Source of the DNA: Leptodontidium sp. MPI-SDFR-AT-0119 | Taxonomy: Eukaryota; Ascomycota; Leotiomycetes; Helotiales; Leptodontidiaceae | Direction: 5' to 3' | Length of the DNA stretch: 64,000 nt | Assembly (NCBI GenBank): GCA_020726505.1 | Contig: JAHLEZ010000026.1 | Span: 62,001-126,000, forward strand | In this document: piece after piece, positions 23,353 to 32,800 of the stretch | Layout of the letters: the number at the start of each line of letters is the position of its first letter | How positions within the stretch are numbered: position 1 is the first letter of the stretch | Notes under the pieces: generated by a model | Database searches by the model: none | Seen by the model: only the letters and a program-made list of their open reading frames with translations | Told to the model about the DNA's origin: nothing | Program-made: the position numbers and the translations under genes

Positions 23353-23609
23353 TGTTGGTCCACAGGCCCCTGCAGAAGCCTACCTAGATGGTACAGGCGT
23401 ACGTTCGTTGATACATGGGGGTCAGAAGCCTGCCGGAGGGGTTTCGGTGGAGATTCGGTGGCGTCCCGTAGTATATAGGCTGGCTCTCCTCGCACTCTCT
23501 TTAGAAATACACAGACTTTTGAACCAACCATTTATTACTCTGTCACCATACTCGCATTGGAATATATTCACACATGCGGCGTGGTACATGAACCGGTACT
23601 GCACCGACA
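23353..23609 (+). repeat. 3' LTR of the copia element
   Basis: 257 bp, matching 15989-16245 at 256 positions. Followed by the GATTT target duplication. Confidence 0.93.
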
Positions 23610-23614
23610 GATTT

Positions 23615-25490
23615 AAAGTCTTAAAAAGTAATTTTTTTATATATAACAAGACTATTTTTTTTAAATCTTCAAGCTTAAATTCAAGAGAATTTTGAGTTAT
23701 GTTTAAGGCGACGAAGGTATTATTAACTATTTTAAATAATAAGTAGTAGAATAAAATTAATAGTTATATAATAACTTAATAATAATAAATAAAATACGTA
23801 AAATACTTTGAATAAAAGAAAGTAAGCTTTAATCAAAGGGAACGGCTTATTTACACTTTATTCTTAAGTTCTAATATATTCTATAACTTAAAACTAACTA
23901 ACAATATAAAGAGAGCTTTAAAATATTAATTTATAATCCGAATTTTAATCGAAAGGTTTAGAAAGTTAATTTATAATTCGAATTATACGTCAAAATATTT
24001 CTAGTATAATAATTATTAATCTAATTACTAATTTATAAATAATTTTTAATTCATAATATAATCACTTACTAATAGGATTAGCTTTATTAAATAATTTGTA
24101 AATTAAAGTTATATTTATATAATTATTAAGTAAACTACGTAAAAAGATTATTTATTACTCGGGTAAAGCCGCTCGCTAAGCCTTATTTAGTAAGGACCAT
24201 AGCGTTAGATTATTTTCGACTAGTGTAATAATTATATAACTAGTACTCAAGTAGTAATTTAATACTTTAGATTAAATTAGCTTAGATTTAAAGTAATACT
24301 TACTGCTCTACTCTAATATAATCTATTTGTCACACTGCTAGGCTAGCGGGCCCAAAAGGGTATATGAATTAGTTGGAGGCCAATTTAGCCATTGGATTAT
24401 ATAAGGGTTAGCCCTACTCGTAACAAAGCGTTATACCTTCTCTCTTATATTTAAGGACTATTAACTAAGGTTATTACTATAGATTTAGCGATATTAAACA
24501 ATAAGGTTATTAAGAACGTCGTTTTATTTCTTAACAGATTTAAGCTACTCTTATATTACTTAGAGATTAATAACTAGTATACTTTCAAATATTCTTTAAT
24601 CTTTTAAAGGGTTTGCTTATGACTTAAGACTATTAAACGCTACTAATAAGAATTTTCTGTAACGGTCTAACTTAGAAGAATCAATTAAGGAGAGAAAGTT
24701 ACAAGAACACTCTCTTAAGGAGAGGCCAACTAATCAAGGCTAGGCCCGATGCGGCATAGCCAATACACACGTGACAACAAGCCGTCACATTTTCTAATTT
24801 AAACTATTATATAATAATTAAATTAATAATAAGAGAAAAGCAATTAAAATATAATGATAACTAATACGCTAAGGTAATTATAATATAACAAAACAATTAG
24901 AAAAACACTTAATAATAACTAGTAATACTACTTAATACAAAAACTAATTACTAAGGACGGAAGATTACTTTCCCCCTACTTTGTTTATATATAAGTGACG
25001 TAAGACAAGTAGCGCTAGAGCACGTGCCAAAACAATCTCTTACAAGAAGAAAGACGTGATTTCTATGGGCTTCGAAAGCTTTTGAAGTGGAACTCTATCT
25101 TAACGGGGAAGATCATTCAGATGTATCTCAAAGACGCTAATTTATTGCATCACTCCAAGCAGTACGAACCATTTATTAACCCGGATATCTCTGACTTTGT
25201 CCCCAACTTCCTTATGGCCAAATTCTTATCACGCGGTTTTTTCGAATGTTTGCTGAGGCTAATACCTCGGATGGTACAACTTGGTAATGTGACATCTGGC
25301 GATATATTTAATTTAAATGTAATAAAGATGTAGAGGTTAAACCACGCTAGAAGATCTGCCTCACTTTTGCCTAGGACGTGGCGAAGGAAAACCCAAGAAA
25401 ATTCAGCCGGCGGTAACTAGAGATACCCAGCCTCTTTAGTCATTAATATAGGAAAGTCGTTAATCGGGAGAGCTTGTCATGTAACAGAGA
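23615..25490. other. AT-rich repeat island, possible minus-strand solo LTR at 24328-24789
   Basis: Strongly AT-rich with no coding frame that I trust. The segment 24328-24789 reads, on the minus strand, as TGTGACGGC ... GTGTGACA (TG...CA) with a TATATAAG box inside, which suggests a decayed LTR, but I found no target duplication. From about 25,020 the sequence becomes GC-balanced. An 83-codon open frame at 25082-25333 has no recognised similarity and no ATG at its start. Confidence 0.35.
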
Positions 25491-27111
25491 TTACTCTGGA
25501 ACTTTACTCCTTCTCGTACAGGATTGGCAGATACTTATTCCGCAGTCCGGACACTGAAAGAAAAGACATTTCGCAAATACTCTGTGACAGGACGCACAAT
25601 CCACTTTACCTTTCCTCCTCTGCCAGGTTAGCGCTACGTGCTTGCAACTTACGAATCTGCCCTTTGCGACCGAGTCCGTCGCTTGGTTTGCGCATTCGGC
25701 TTTCGCTCTCAAGTCAAGCCAGGTTCTTCGAAGCGCATCTTGTTTTTGTGTGAGAGGAGACTCCTCTACCTCTTGCTGGTCTTTTCCTTGTTCTCGAAGC
25801 GCCTTGGCTCTCTCTTCCCTCTTCTCTCTTGATTTCTCTTCGGCTTGCTTCTGATCTTCAGCAGAGCGACGTCTAGCTTCTAGCTTTTGTTGCATTTGAA
25901 GCCTTTGGTTGGCAGATTCTGCTCTCGCAGTTGCTATTCTCTGTGCCCTCGAGGCCTCAATGGCTGCTTCGGTTTGCTTGTCGAGGTAGGCTGCCCATAG
26001 CCGTTGCAGCGAAGTCGGTTTGCACCCCGGCTGGCAGCCTTGGAAGCCGGCTTCGTAGACCGCAATTCTCGACCCCTTCTTAAACAGACATCCGATGTCC
26101 GAGCCCTTTATCTGCATTGCCATGTTCACAGGGGTTCGTCCCTTCCGATTGCGAGCATGCATATCGGCACCGCTGATGAGCAACCACTGCACAGCTCTAA
26201 GACACCCACTAGAAAACTGACTTGCCTCACGGTCTTTCAAAGCCAAGTGCAGAGGTGTGTCAAGCTCATCATCTCGGGCCATTACATCGGCACCCGCTTC
26301 AATAAGATATTGCACAATCATATCGTTGCCCTCGAGACAGGCGATATGAAGTGCCGTTCTGCCCCTTATACGGTGCAGGCTTGTCAATATCGCTCCCTCG
26401 CGCGGATAGCCGCCGGACCGCCAGCAGTTGACCACATTGAGCAGCCGCTTGGAGAGGGTTTGTCCAAGGTCCGAGGCGTGACTCAATATCCGCTCCATTT
26501 TCTATCAGCAAGTCCGCGACCTTTTCGTGACCGCTCAGAATCGCGAGGTAGATGGGCGTGCAGTACGAGCAGCGATTTCGTTTCAGCAGGTCCACGACCC
26601 GTGCCTCGCCGTCCGTAAGGTATCCGAAGCGTCTCAACTTCAGGAATCCGTTCCACTGGACATTCAAATTGCCAGCTTGAGCAATTGACTTGGCTGCAGC
26701 ACCGCTCTGCCCACATCTGGCAGCCCACCACAGGGCTGAGCTTCCGCCCTTTGTAACATTGTGTTTGTATAGAAAATCGTTGAGGAGGAGGTAGAGGCCG
26801 CGATTTGTGCGAGCAAAGGCGCTAATACTGCGCTCGGAATCAAGGGACTCAGCAATCGAGAGGAGAAGCTCGTTTGCGAGCGCAAGCAACGACACCTCGG
26901 GGATTGCTGATGAGGTTCTGTGGATGTAGGCACTGATCAAGTGTGTGGGGACTTGGACTAACCCCTCGAAGACTTTGAGCTTAGAATCTGTTGCATAGCT
27001 CGGTAGAATAAGGTCTACCTGGTTGAAGGACGTCTTATCCTGCTGAGAGAAGTTTTGGGGGACAGCAACGTGGGGCGTTACTAGTGGTGGATGATGGCGC
27101 CAACAGATCAC
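25491..27111 (-). pseudogene. F-box/ankyrin-repeat protein with coiled coil and zinc-finger tail; single-base frameshift
   Basis: From Met at 27111: F-box-like segment at about residues 72-118 (Leu-Ala-Asn-Glu-Leu-Leu-Leu-Ser-Ile-Ala-Glu), then ankyrin repeats (for example His-Glu-Lys-Val-Ala-Asp-Leu-Leu-Ile-Glu-Asn-Gly-Ala-Asp). At a run of four G (plus-strand C at 26362-26365) the repeat pattern moves by one base into the frame that ends at 25491. There it continues with ankyrin repeats (Thr-Ala-Leu-His-Ile-Ala), an Arg/Glu/Lys/Gln-rich coiled coil (about 25,750-25,960) and a C-terminal cluster of Cys pairs (25,500-25,640) like a RING or related zinc finger. One surplus base explains the break, so it is either a true frameshift or a homopolymer assembly error. 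Role by family: substrate recruitment for ubiquitination. The combined coding length is about 540 residues. Confidence 0.75.
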
Positions 27112-27413
27112 GTGACTCTATTCAAACCCCGGCTTTCGACTGGTCCATGGAGTACTTGGACTGGATACAAGGGATCTTGCAAGTAGTCCCGTACTCTCGT
27201 GATTTAGAACCCGCGCCAAAAATTGAACATGCTCTTAGACAAGCTGCACAGCGGCGCGATGAGGTTTAAGCCGTCTATCTTGAGGCTGCACGCCGTGTTC
27301 CACTCAATAGCTGCTTCGGTTACGGTGGACTAAGTGTCAAAGTTTTTGGCTGAGGACAACGTGAAAGGTTTGATACCATTTCTATGTAAGTAGTACTTTA
27401 GCACACAAGACGT
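27112..27413. other. Spacer upstream of the F-box/ankyrin gene
   Basis: Likely holds the promoter of the minus-strand F-box/ankyrin gene. Nothing else seen. Confidence 0.4.
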
Positions 27414-27730
27414 TCAAACCTCTACGATTTTCTCCCCTGCCTTCAGACTGCAGAGTTCGGTTTCGAGCATGTTCCTTCTCTTAATAGTCTCATCCGCATC
27501 ACCCGCGATCCGATAGAGCTCGGCGTCCGATATCTTACCGATGAAATATAGGGAGAAGATCTAAAGGGGGCTAGTCCTACTACTAACGAGAAAGTGATCA
27601 ACTGCTTATAAACAAACAGCATCTACGAACCTCTTCCGAGCAACCTTATAATAAGACTTCAGCGTATCATATAAGTCTTTAATCGCGTGATAGAATGGAG
27701 CTCTAAGGGTCTTAGGTAAAGAAGGCGAGC
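27414..27730 (-). pseudogene. Dynamin-like GTPase C-terminal relic (stalk end and GED)
   Basis: One minus-strand frame ending at 27414 reads Asp-Leu-Tyr-Asp-Thr-Leu-Lys-Ser-Tyr-Tyr-Lys-Val-Ala-Arg-Lys-Arg-Phe, then a Ser-Pro-Leu-(stop)-Ile-Phe-Ser-Pro stretch, then Ile-Ser-Asp-Ala-Glu-Leu ... Ile-Ala-Gly-Asp and a heptad-like end. This is the layout of the stalk end and GTPase effector domain of fungal dynamin/Mx-like proteins. Two stops, TAA and TAG, sit where Gln is likely. The GTPase domain is not present upstream as far as I can follow, so this is a truncated relic. Confidence 0.6.
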
Positions 27731-28112
27731 TTCTTTGTATTCCGCTCGTCAAACGTGATGCTAAGGTCGCTCTAGCTCTTGTTCGAAATCATCTCTCAAC
27801 TAAAACAGCACCAAGTGAAAGATCACAACTAAATCCCATGTTTATACGCGCATTGTATTGTTAGCTGTGGGAGAGCTTATAATATGAATCGTCACTGCAA
27901 GAACCACCACCAGTTCGGGAAATGTGTTTGTAGTAAATGTGGATATTAGAGGCGTCATAGGATAATGAACTACTTGGAGATGTGCAAGTTTCGGACAAGT
28001 ACACTCACCTCGGTTGGAGGTTCATTGCTGATGTTAATCAGAGGAAGGAGAGATAAACTCGAGTGCAAATCCTCTTGACCATTGTGGGATAGGAGAGCTT
28101 AGCTACATGGGG
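27731..28112. other. Intergenic, further decayed coding traces
   Basis: Mixed composition. Short coding-like stretches, possibly more of the dynamin-like gene, that I could not place in one frame. Confidence 0.3.
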
Positions 28113-28480
28113 TTACGCGCGTTCGATTGGGACAACAGTAGCAGGGTTGAAATGAATTTCTTGGATACTCAAGCATATCAGAGCATAGTAGCTCCCGATG
28201 AGATCACTAGTTTTGGGGGCTTTAATGTTGGGATTTGGTGGCCTCCTGTTGCGAGGTAATGATGAGAAGAAATCATGGTGTACTGGTCTGTAGTACATCG
28301 AGATCACATTGATTTGTTCTTCTGCTGCGAATGCTAGTGTGGCCCATACAACGCTGCCGGTAAACACAAACATCAATAATACCTAGGGCCAGGATGTTTC
28401 GCCCAGTACCTCTGTTTTCTCCACATCAGTATCGTCGGGTTCCCTCCTCAACTTCCAGTGAATGACCAAATGATCCATTA
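28113..28480 (-). pseudogene. Small unrecognised ORF or relic with one hydrophobic segment
   Basis: An open frame of 87 codons (28376-28113) starts Met-Met-Phe-Val-Phe-Thr-Gly with a hydrophobic segment (about 18 residues) followed by polar sequence. The same frame extends upstream to about 28,480 across one TAG (Trp-Pro-stop-Val-Leu). It could be a short membrane or secreted protein or a relic of a longer one. No family recognised. Confidence 0.3.
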
Positions 28481-28562
28481 TCCTTCGCATCTGATCCTAT
28501 CCCCGGGCCGCCTCGCTTGGCCAAGCTCACTGCCCTGGGGAAGCTTAATTATGACGCAATTT

Positions 28563-29471
28563 TCAGCTTATGCGCTGCATCAGCACCTGGACTAGGTCTT
28601 GGGCAAGTTGACCACCCTCCCCGATCAAGAGCAGGAATTCAGGACATTGAACGAGGCTTTCGACCTCGCATGCTGTGTATAGCATAATCAATGACCTTAG
28701 ATCGTCCACGTCGTCGACAAGATCCGGAGTGTGGGAATTAGAGAAGGCATATCGTAGTAGCTCTACAATGTCGGGTCGCCGGGCTTCATATAGCGTGAAC
28801 GTGGTCAATGTTCTGTGAAGCTTGAACAGAGTGAGGGTTTTCAAGGACTTGATGCCCCATTTTTCCGCAAAGACGTATAACTGTGCGTGGCCAAGGAAAA
28901 CTGTAGTGTAATCCTCTGAGGGGTCAGAGTTTTGACGAACTCCACACCGCGCTGCTGATAATGTTCGAGTTGTTTCTGTATCGTAGAGCCGATCGTGGAG
29001 TGATTGCCGCAACCGGCTACTCTTCGATGGTTTCTTCGGTTTCTTCGGTCTCTGGGCTGCCGTTCCCCACCCAAAGTCGTCTAGTACTGGCGCCGGCTCC
29101 TCCGCCATTGGTACCTCCTCCACTACTGGTACCTCCTCCACCACTGGCACATCTACCACTGGCTCATCACGATCCGTATCGTCCAATATAGCAGGCGGTG
29201 CAATATCTGGCAGTTCGACAGCCGGTATGTGAATGAAGTCTGGGGTAGTGTAGTCTCCAGTATACGCAAACTGACAGAAGCGTATGAAAGTGTCTTCTTC
29301 AACGTCCTCAAAGATTGCCTTCCCAGCAAAAGCTTCTTTCATAGACCCATTAATAAGAGCATTGAGCGCCTTGGACTGCTTGGCAACAATAGCTGCGTGT
29401 ACGGTAAACTCTGCCTGGGCCTCGCCGATGATAAACACAAATTGTTTAGATCTGAACACACTACGCCACAA
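28563..29471 (-). CDS. BTB/POZ-domain protein
   Basis: About 300 residues. The N-terminal part has a fungal BTB/POZ pattern: Phe-Thr-Val-His-Ala-Ala-Ile-Val-Ala-Lys-Gln-Ser, Leu-Ile-Asn-Gly, Glu-Asp-Val-Glu-Glu-Asp-Thr-Phe-Ile-Arg-Phe and Phe-Ala-Tyr-Thr-Gly-Asp-Tyr (residues about 20-73). A disordered acidic Pro/Val/Glu linker with a repeated Val-Pro-Val-Val-Glu-Glu unit follows (about 80-130), then a helical C-terminal part with Tyr-Val-Phe-Ala-Glu-Lys-Trp. Known: BTB domains dimerise and serve as Cullin-3 adaptors or scaffolds. The start is not settled: the frame is open upstream to about 29,560 without an ATG, so a first exon or alternative start is likely. No stops or RIP damage inside. 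Confidence 0.78.
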   Translation of the reverse strand: MWRSVFRSKQFVFIIGEAQAEFTVHAAIVAKQSKALNALINGSMKEAFAGKAIFEDVEEDTFIRFCQFAYTGDYTTPDFIHIPAVELPDIAPPAILDDTDRDEPVVDVPVVEEVPVVEEVPMAEEPAPVLDDFGWGTAAQRPKKPKKPSKSSRLRQSLHDRLYDTETTRTLSAARCGVRQNSDPSEDYTTVFLGHAQLYVFAEKWGIKSLKTLTLFKLHRTLTTFTLYEARRPDIVELLRYAFSNSHTPDLVDDVDDLRSLIMLYTACEVESLVQCPEFLLLIGEGGQLAQDLVQVLMQRIS

Positions 29472-30148
29472 AGTAAGCTTCAGGCCACGGGCAGGAAGGT
29501 AAATACTGACTCCAAATCCAATGCGGCCATGATCAAATGTTATTGCCCAAACGCGATGCTAGCAATTTGAGTTGGAGTTTGCTTCGTTGCAAGTGTCGCG
29601 ACGTCGTGGCTAATGCGTAGATAAGCTCGTCGATCTGTTTCTCTAGGTGTCGTCGATGTGATCGACGTTACGTAATTCCCAGGCGATTCGCACGGTGATG
29701 CGGCCGCTCCTGCGCTGCTGCTTTGTTGTATCAAATAGCGCCTTAGGCTGAAAGCAAACCCCGAGAACTAAACCAAAAGAATCTCGAGAAACTAAAAGGA
29801 GTACTTTAAGAAGGGAAAAGGTCACTGGACGGAGAGAAATCATATTCCAGCTATTTTCGACCTCCCTTTAATTATCTATAAGCAGGATGGTTTTTGAATT
29901 GTCCTTGTTATAGTATATACAATCGCTTGTAAAATCGCCTTCGCCCCTTTGGCTTAAAAAAGAATTGTGAGAACGGACCACCTCCTCCATTTTTGGCTGA
30001 CATCTCCTTTATCATCCTGTGTACTACATGGTTCCTGCCAGAGATTGCTACAGTATTGTAAATGTACTTGGAGCTGGTAAACTCTTTGACCTTTTATGCT
30101 AGATTCGTGACTGGGATAATATAGGGATATGGAAGGTTGGCGTCTTTT
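29472..30148. other. Intergenic, possible first exon of the BTB gene
   Basis: An ATG on the minus strand near 29,533 (Met-Ala-Ala-Leu-Asp-Leu-Glu-Ser) could start the BTB gene if an intron joins it, but I found no splice pair that keeps frame. Otherwise nothing seen. Confidence 0.35.
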
Positions 30149-30502
30149 ATGTCTACGACTCTGACGCTGCCGCCGACTACAACGGGCATAGAGGGTGTGT
30201 TCCAGGCAAATGAAACAACAACCGCAGCTGGAACGGGTGGTCTATCACAGCAGACGGGCGGTGCGGTCATTGTTTCTGGAGCAGATTCGAAGTTCGAGCT
30301 TGCTAGCGGTTCATTGGCTTTCACGTTTTTATTGCTGCGGCTCTTGCTTGCTGTTGTCTATAGTTGGGTAGGATTTCTTGGCATCTATTTGCTTGTTTGT
30401 CGGCGCCAAATGCAGCCCCTGTTCTCAAGACGGTGCCGTGGCAGGGTCGTAAGATTAAAGGGGGCCGTACCAACAGAGCCCAAACTGGCTACGAAGCGAT
30501 GA
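30149..30502 (+). CDS. Hypothetical small membrane or GPI-type protein
   Basis: Open frame from an ATG at 30149 (Met-Ser-Thr-Thr-Leu). A Thr/Gly-rich stretch, then a hydrophobic segment of about 30 residues (near residues 53-83) and a basic tail (Arg-Arg-Cys-Arg-Gly-Arg). It may be the C-terminal exon of a longer Thr-rich surface protein, because such proteins end with this kind of segment. No family recognised and no intron checked. Confidence 0.3.
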   Translation: MSTTLTLPPTTTGIEGVFQANETTTAAGTGGLSQQTGGAVIVSGADSKFELASGSLAFTFLLLRLLLAVVYSWVGFLGIYLLVCRRQMQPLFSRRCRGRVVRLKGAVPTEPKLATKR

Positions 30503-30575
30503 GGCACTAGCCTCAGAAAACAAACAAACACAAGGTTGTCGAAATCAGGCACTGAGATACACGGTGTAAGGAAAC

Positions 30576-32261
30576 TCAGACTGAAATCTCCATCAGCTCT
30601 TGAATGACCTTGACGAAGAAAACTTGCGTGATGGCTGCATCACTGTTTTCCGGCAGTTCGCCCCTCAGTAGTGTCTTGACGACGTCTCTGTAGCGCCGTC
30701 CTGCACGCCATCCTAGGTCGCCGACTCCGTGAGAAGTCAGGTAGTTCTGCAACATCTCAGTGGTCTGGCTGTGAGCCTTTGGAACCCCTTTCGTGGCTAA
30801 TGCCCATCGCCCAATCTCGAGCATGACCATACCCAGGCTGTAAAGGTCTCTGACCTTGGTGTAGCCAACCACAGATTGAGGATGGTAGTAGTACTCCTTG
30901 TCCAACCCGAGCGCTTTCCGGTGCTCGCTCGATTCCTTCACAGACGGCCGCGAGAGGTCAAAGCCAGTGATGAACGGTGTCGTGATATCGGGCAAGGCGT
31001 CGGGTGCGGTGTTCTTGGCGCGGAAGAACCAGATCTTGTCACTCCTCAGTCCCTTGTGCAGCCAGCCAGCCGCGTGAAGCTGGGCAAAGCTGCTGGCGAG
31101 GGAAAGGGCCAGCTTAACCCTGCTGCCCAGATCCGGAGGGCTCGCCTGACTGGTTGGATGCGTGAGTAGCTGTCTCAGTGATACGGGGTTTGGCACAAAG
31201 CCAGCGCCGCCTGCTGAGCCATCTACATCCAGCTGTTGCTCCCACCGGTCCGGACTGCCCCCTGCAACGCGAGGGGGAGCGTAGACAAACCACCAGCGGG
31301 ATTCCCACTTGGACACTTTTGCGTCGTGGTCCAGGTCCTTGTAAATGCCAACAAATTCCGGGGTGCAGTAAACGTCCTGTGCGGCAGCGTTGATGGTCTC
31401 GAGAACCTTGCCCAAGGCCTGGATGCGCTCCTGCATAGTCGCGAAGCTGGCGCCCGAATCTCCCCGGACGTCTCGGCTTTCGGCCCATACGGAACGCCCA
31501 AGAGGATAGCCGGGAAGCATCGCCAGTCCGGTAAAGCGGTTCGGGTCGAGCACCAGGGACTTGTAAGGCATGCTTGCAAGAAGATCTGGCGACTCTTCGG
31601 ACATAAGCTGCAACCCCCTCAGCCGTGTCCCAAGCACCTCCAGGTCGTTCTGTCTGGTTGTCGCATCCTGTGTGACGAGTGCAAGTGCGCGAGCGTCGTG
31701 AACACCAGCCACAACCCGGGCGCAAACACTTTGCTCAAACGTTTCGGAAGATATCTGCGTGATGTGCTCCTTTAGTTGGTCGTTCAGGGCATGCAAGGCC
31801 TGCACCTGCTCCTTCAGCCTGTCCTTATGATTCAAAGACCAGCCGAGTCGCCCCCGTCGCGGCAGTTTCGCCATAATGGCCACCAGATTTACCACCTGTG
31901 GGCTCTCTGGTTGCAGCGCTGCTCCGGTGATAGCTGGTGACGGGATTCGGTGAATGGTGCAATGACTGGCGATGATCTCCGCTGCTTTCTCCTGCGTGGC
32001 CTTCATGTCGGCCAGAATCCTCGAGATGTGCTCCCTCGCTTTCCCGCTCAAGACATCTAGCTTGGACTTCGTCGGGTCCGACGTCCGCATAGAGTCAGCC
32101 CACGTGTCCAGACGATGTCTTTCTCCCTCATAAAGAACGAACAGGTGATATGACTCGTCGTCGCGGCTGAAAATCTCAGCCATGAGGTTGAAAGTGTCGA
32201 CTGCACCCTTCGCAGCCGCCAGCAGCGCTACGCCGCCGATGACCGCACCTGCGACGTCCAT
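30576..32261 (-). CDS. HeLo-domain protein with C-terminal pseudokinase
   Basis: Intronless, 561 residues from ATG at 32261 (Met-Asp-Val-Ala-Gly-Ala; upstream codons in frame include no ATG). Residues 1-60 fit the HeLo (prion-inhibition and propagation) domain: a hydrophobic Gly/Ala-rich start, then a Leu/Arg helix ending Arg-Leu-Asp-Thr-Trp. Residues 70-170 continue as helices, with a Trp-Ser-Leu-Asn-His-Lys segment at 141-146. Residues about 320-555 are kinase-like, but His-Lys-Gly (402-404) replaces His-Arg-Asp and Thr-Gly-Phe-Asp (432-435) replaces the DFG. No Val-Ala-Ile-Lys lysine is evident. Known: HeLo domains cause membrane-linked death when activated, as in HET-S and HELLP, and have been compared to the MLKL four-helix bundle. 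Inferred role: an executioner-type protein. Adjacent to the divergent kinase gene. Confidence 0.82.
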   Translation of the reverse strand: MDVAGAVIGGVALLAAAKGAVDTFNLMAEIFSRDDESYHLFVLYEGERHRLDTWADSMRTSDPTKSKLDVLSGKAREHISRILADMKATQEKAAEIIASHCTIHRIPSPAITGAALQPESPQVVNLVAIMAKLPRRGRLGWSLNHKDRLKEQVQALHALNDQLKEHITQISSETFEQSVCARVVAGVHDARALALVTQDATTRQNDLEVLGTRLRGLQLMSEESPDLLASMPYKSLVLDPNRFTGLAMLPGYPLGRSVWAESRDVRGDSGASFATMQERIQALGKVLETINAAAQDVYCTPEFVGIYKDLDHDAKVSKWESRWWFVYAPPRVAGGSPDRWEQQLDVDGSAGGAGFVPNPVSLRQLLTHPTSQASPPDLGSRVKLALSLASSFAQLHAAGWLHKGLRSDKIWFFRAKNTAPDALPDITTPFITGFDLSRPSVKESSEHRKALGLDKEYYYHPQSVVGYTKVRDLYSLGMVMLEIGRWALATKGVPKAHSQTTEMLQNYLTSHGVGDLGWRAGRRYRDVVKTLLRGELPENSDAAITQVFFVKVIQELMEISV

Positions 32262-32800
32262 CTTGCGAAGAGGTATGGACCCGAACAGCAACCGGGGAAA
32301 GGCTCTTGTTTAGTAGCGTAGAGGAAACCACGAGGGGAGAACCCCAGGTCTTAAGTTTTTCTTGGAGTCGCGGTCACGATGGCCAGCTTCACCTCCGGGG
32401 GCTGAGGCGGGATTTTGTTCAAATTGGACTATGGCACGCCCTGTCTTTCTTTCTGTGGCTGTGCATGCACGCACTTGACAGGCTGCAAGTGTTTCATTTT
32501 TGCTTGCGTTTGTGGGGTTTGCATGCATGTCGCTCAGCCGTAATTTTCTGCCTTTTCGTCCAGCCAGCCTCACAGACAAATCAGCAGATGAGTGGCGCAC
32601 ACCATTCATGCCCGATCGTAATTTCATAAGTACCCGCCGTTCCTTCTCCTTCTTCTCGGCTTTCATCCGTCTCGATCACTAGCATTCCTTAAGCCTACCT
32701 CATAAGCCACAATCTCTGACTTAGACTCAAGTTCCAACCCAACCTCTCACTTCACCTTACCTTGCTCTTCCCCCAAGTGTCCATTGTGCCGCGCGATACA
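32262..32800. promoter_or_regulatory. Shared divergent promoter region of the HeLo and kinase genes
   Basis: 539 bp separate the two opposed ATGs, short enough for a bidirectional promoter. No ORF or repeat here. No specific factor-binding site could be named. Confidence 0.5.

Larger units (their letters stand above)
15989..23609 (+). mobile_element. Ty1/copia LTR retrotransposon with antisense gene
   Basis: 7621-bp element bounded by 257-bp direct LTRs and the 5-bp target duplication GATTT (15984-15988 and 23610-23614). The internal order Gag, protease, integrase, reverse transcriptase, RNase H is the copia order. The LTRs differ at one position (T at 16165, C at 23529), so insertion is recent compared with LINE-B and the gypsy element. 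The polyprotein frame is continuous but carries eleven stops. A separate three-exon gene lies on the minus strand between RNase H and the 3' LTR. Confidence 0.93.

Noticed and set aside
23408..23695. Open frames within the copia LTRs (16044-16307, 23408-23695 and their opposite-strand partners)
   Set aside because: They lie in the LTR repeats, exist in both copies by identity and read into different flanks; no protein evidence.
24328..24789. A minus-strand solo LTR
   Set aside because: TG...CA ends and a TATA-like box are suggestive, but the flanking 5-mers differ and no partner copy was found, so it is only mentioned in the island description.
31114..31775. Open frames opposite to or shifted from the HeLo gene
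   Set aside because: Overlap the HeLo-pseudokinase coding region in other frames and have no motif; they are GC-driven shadows.
30576..32291. Start of the HeLo gene at 32291
   Set aside because: The codon there is TTG; the first ATG in frame is at 32261, which also gives the family-like Met-Asp-Val-Ala-Gly start.
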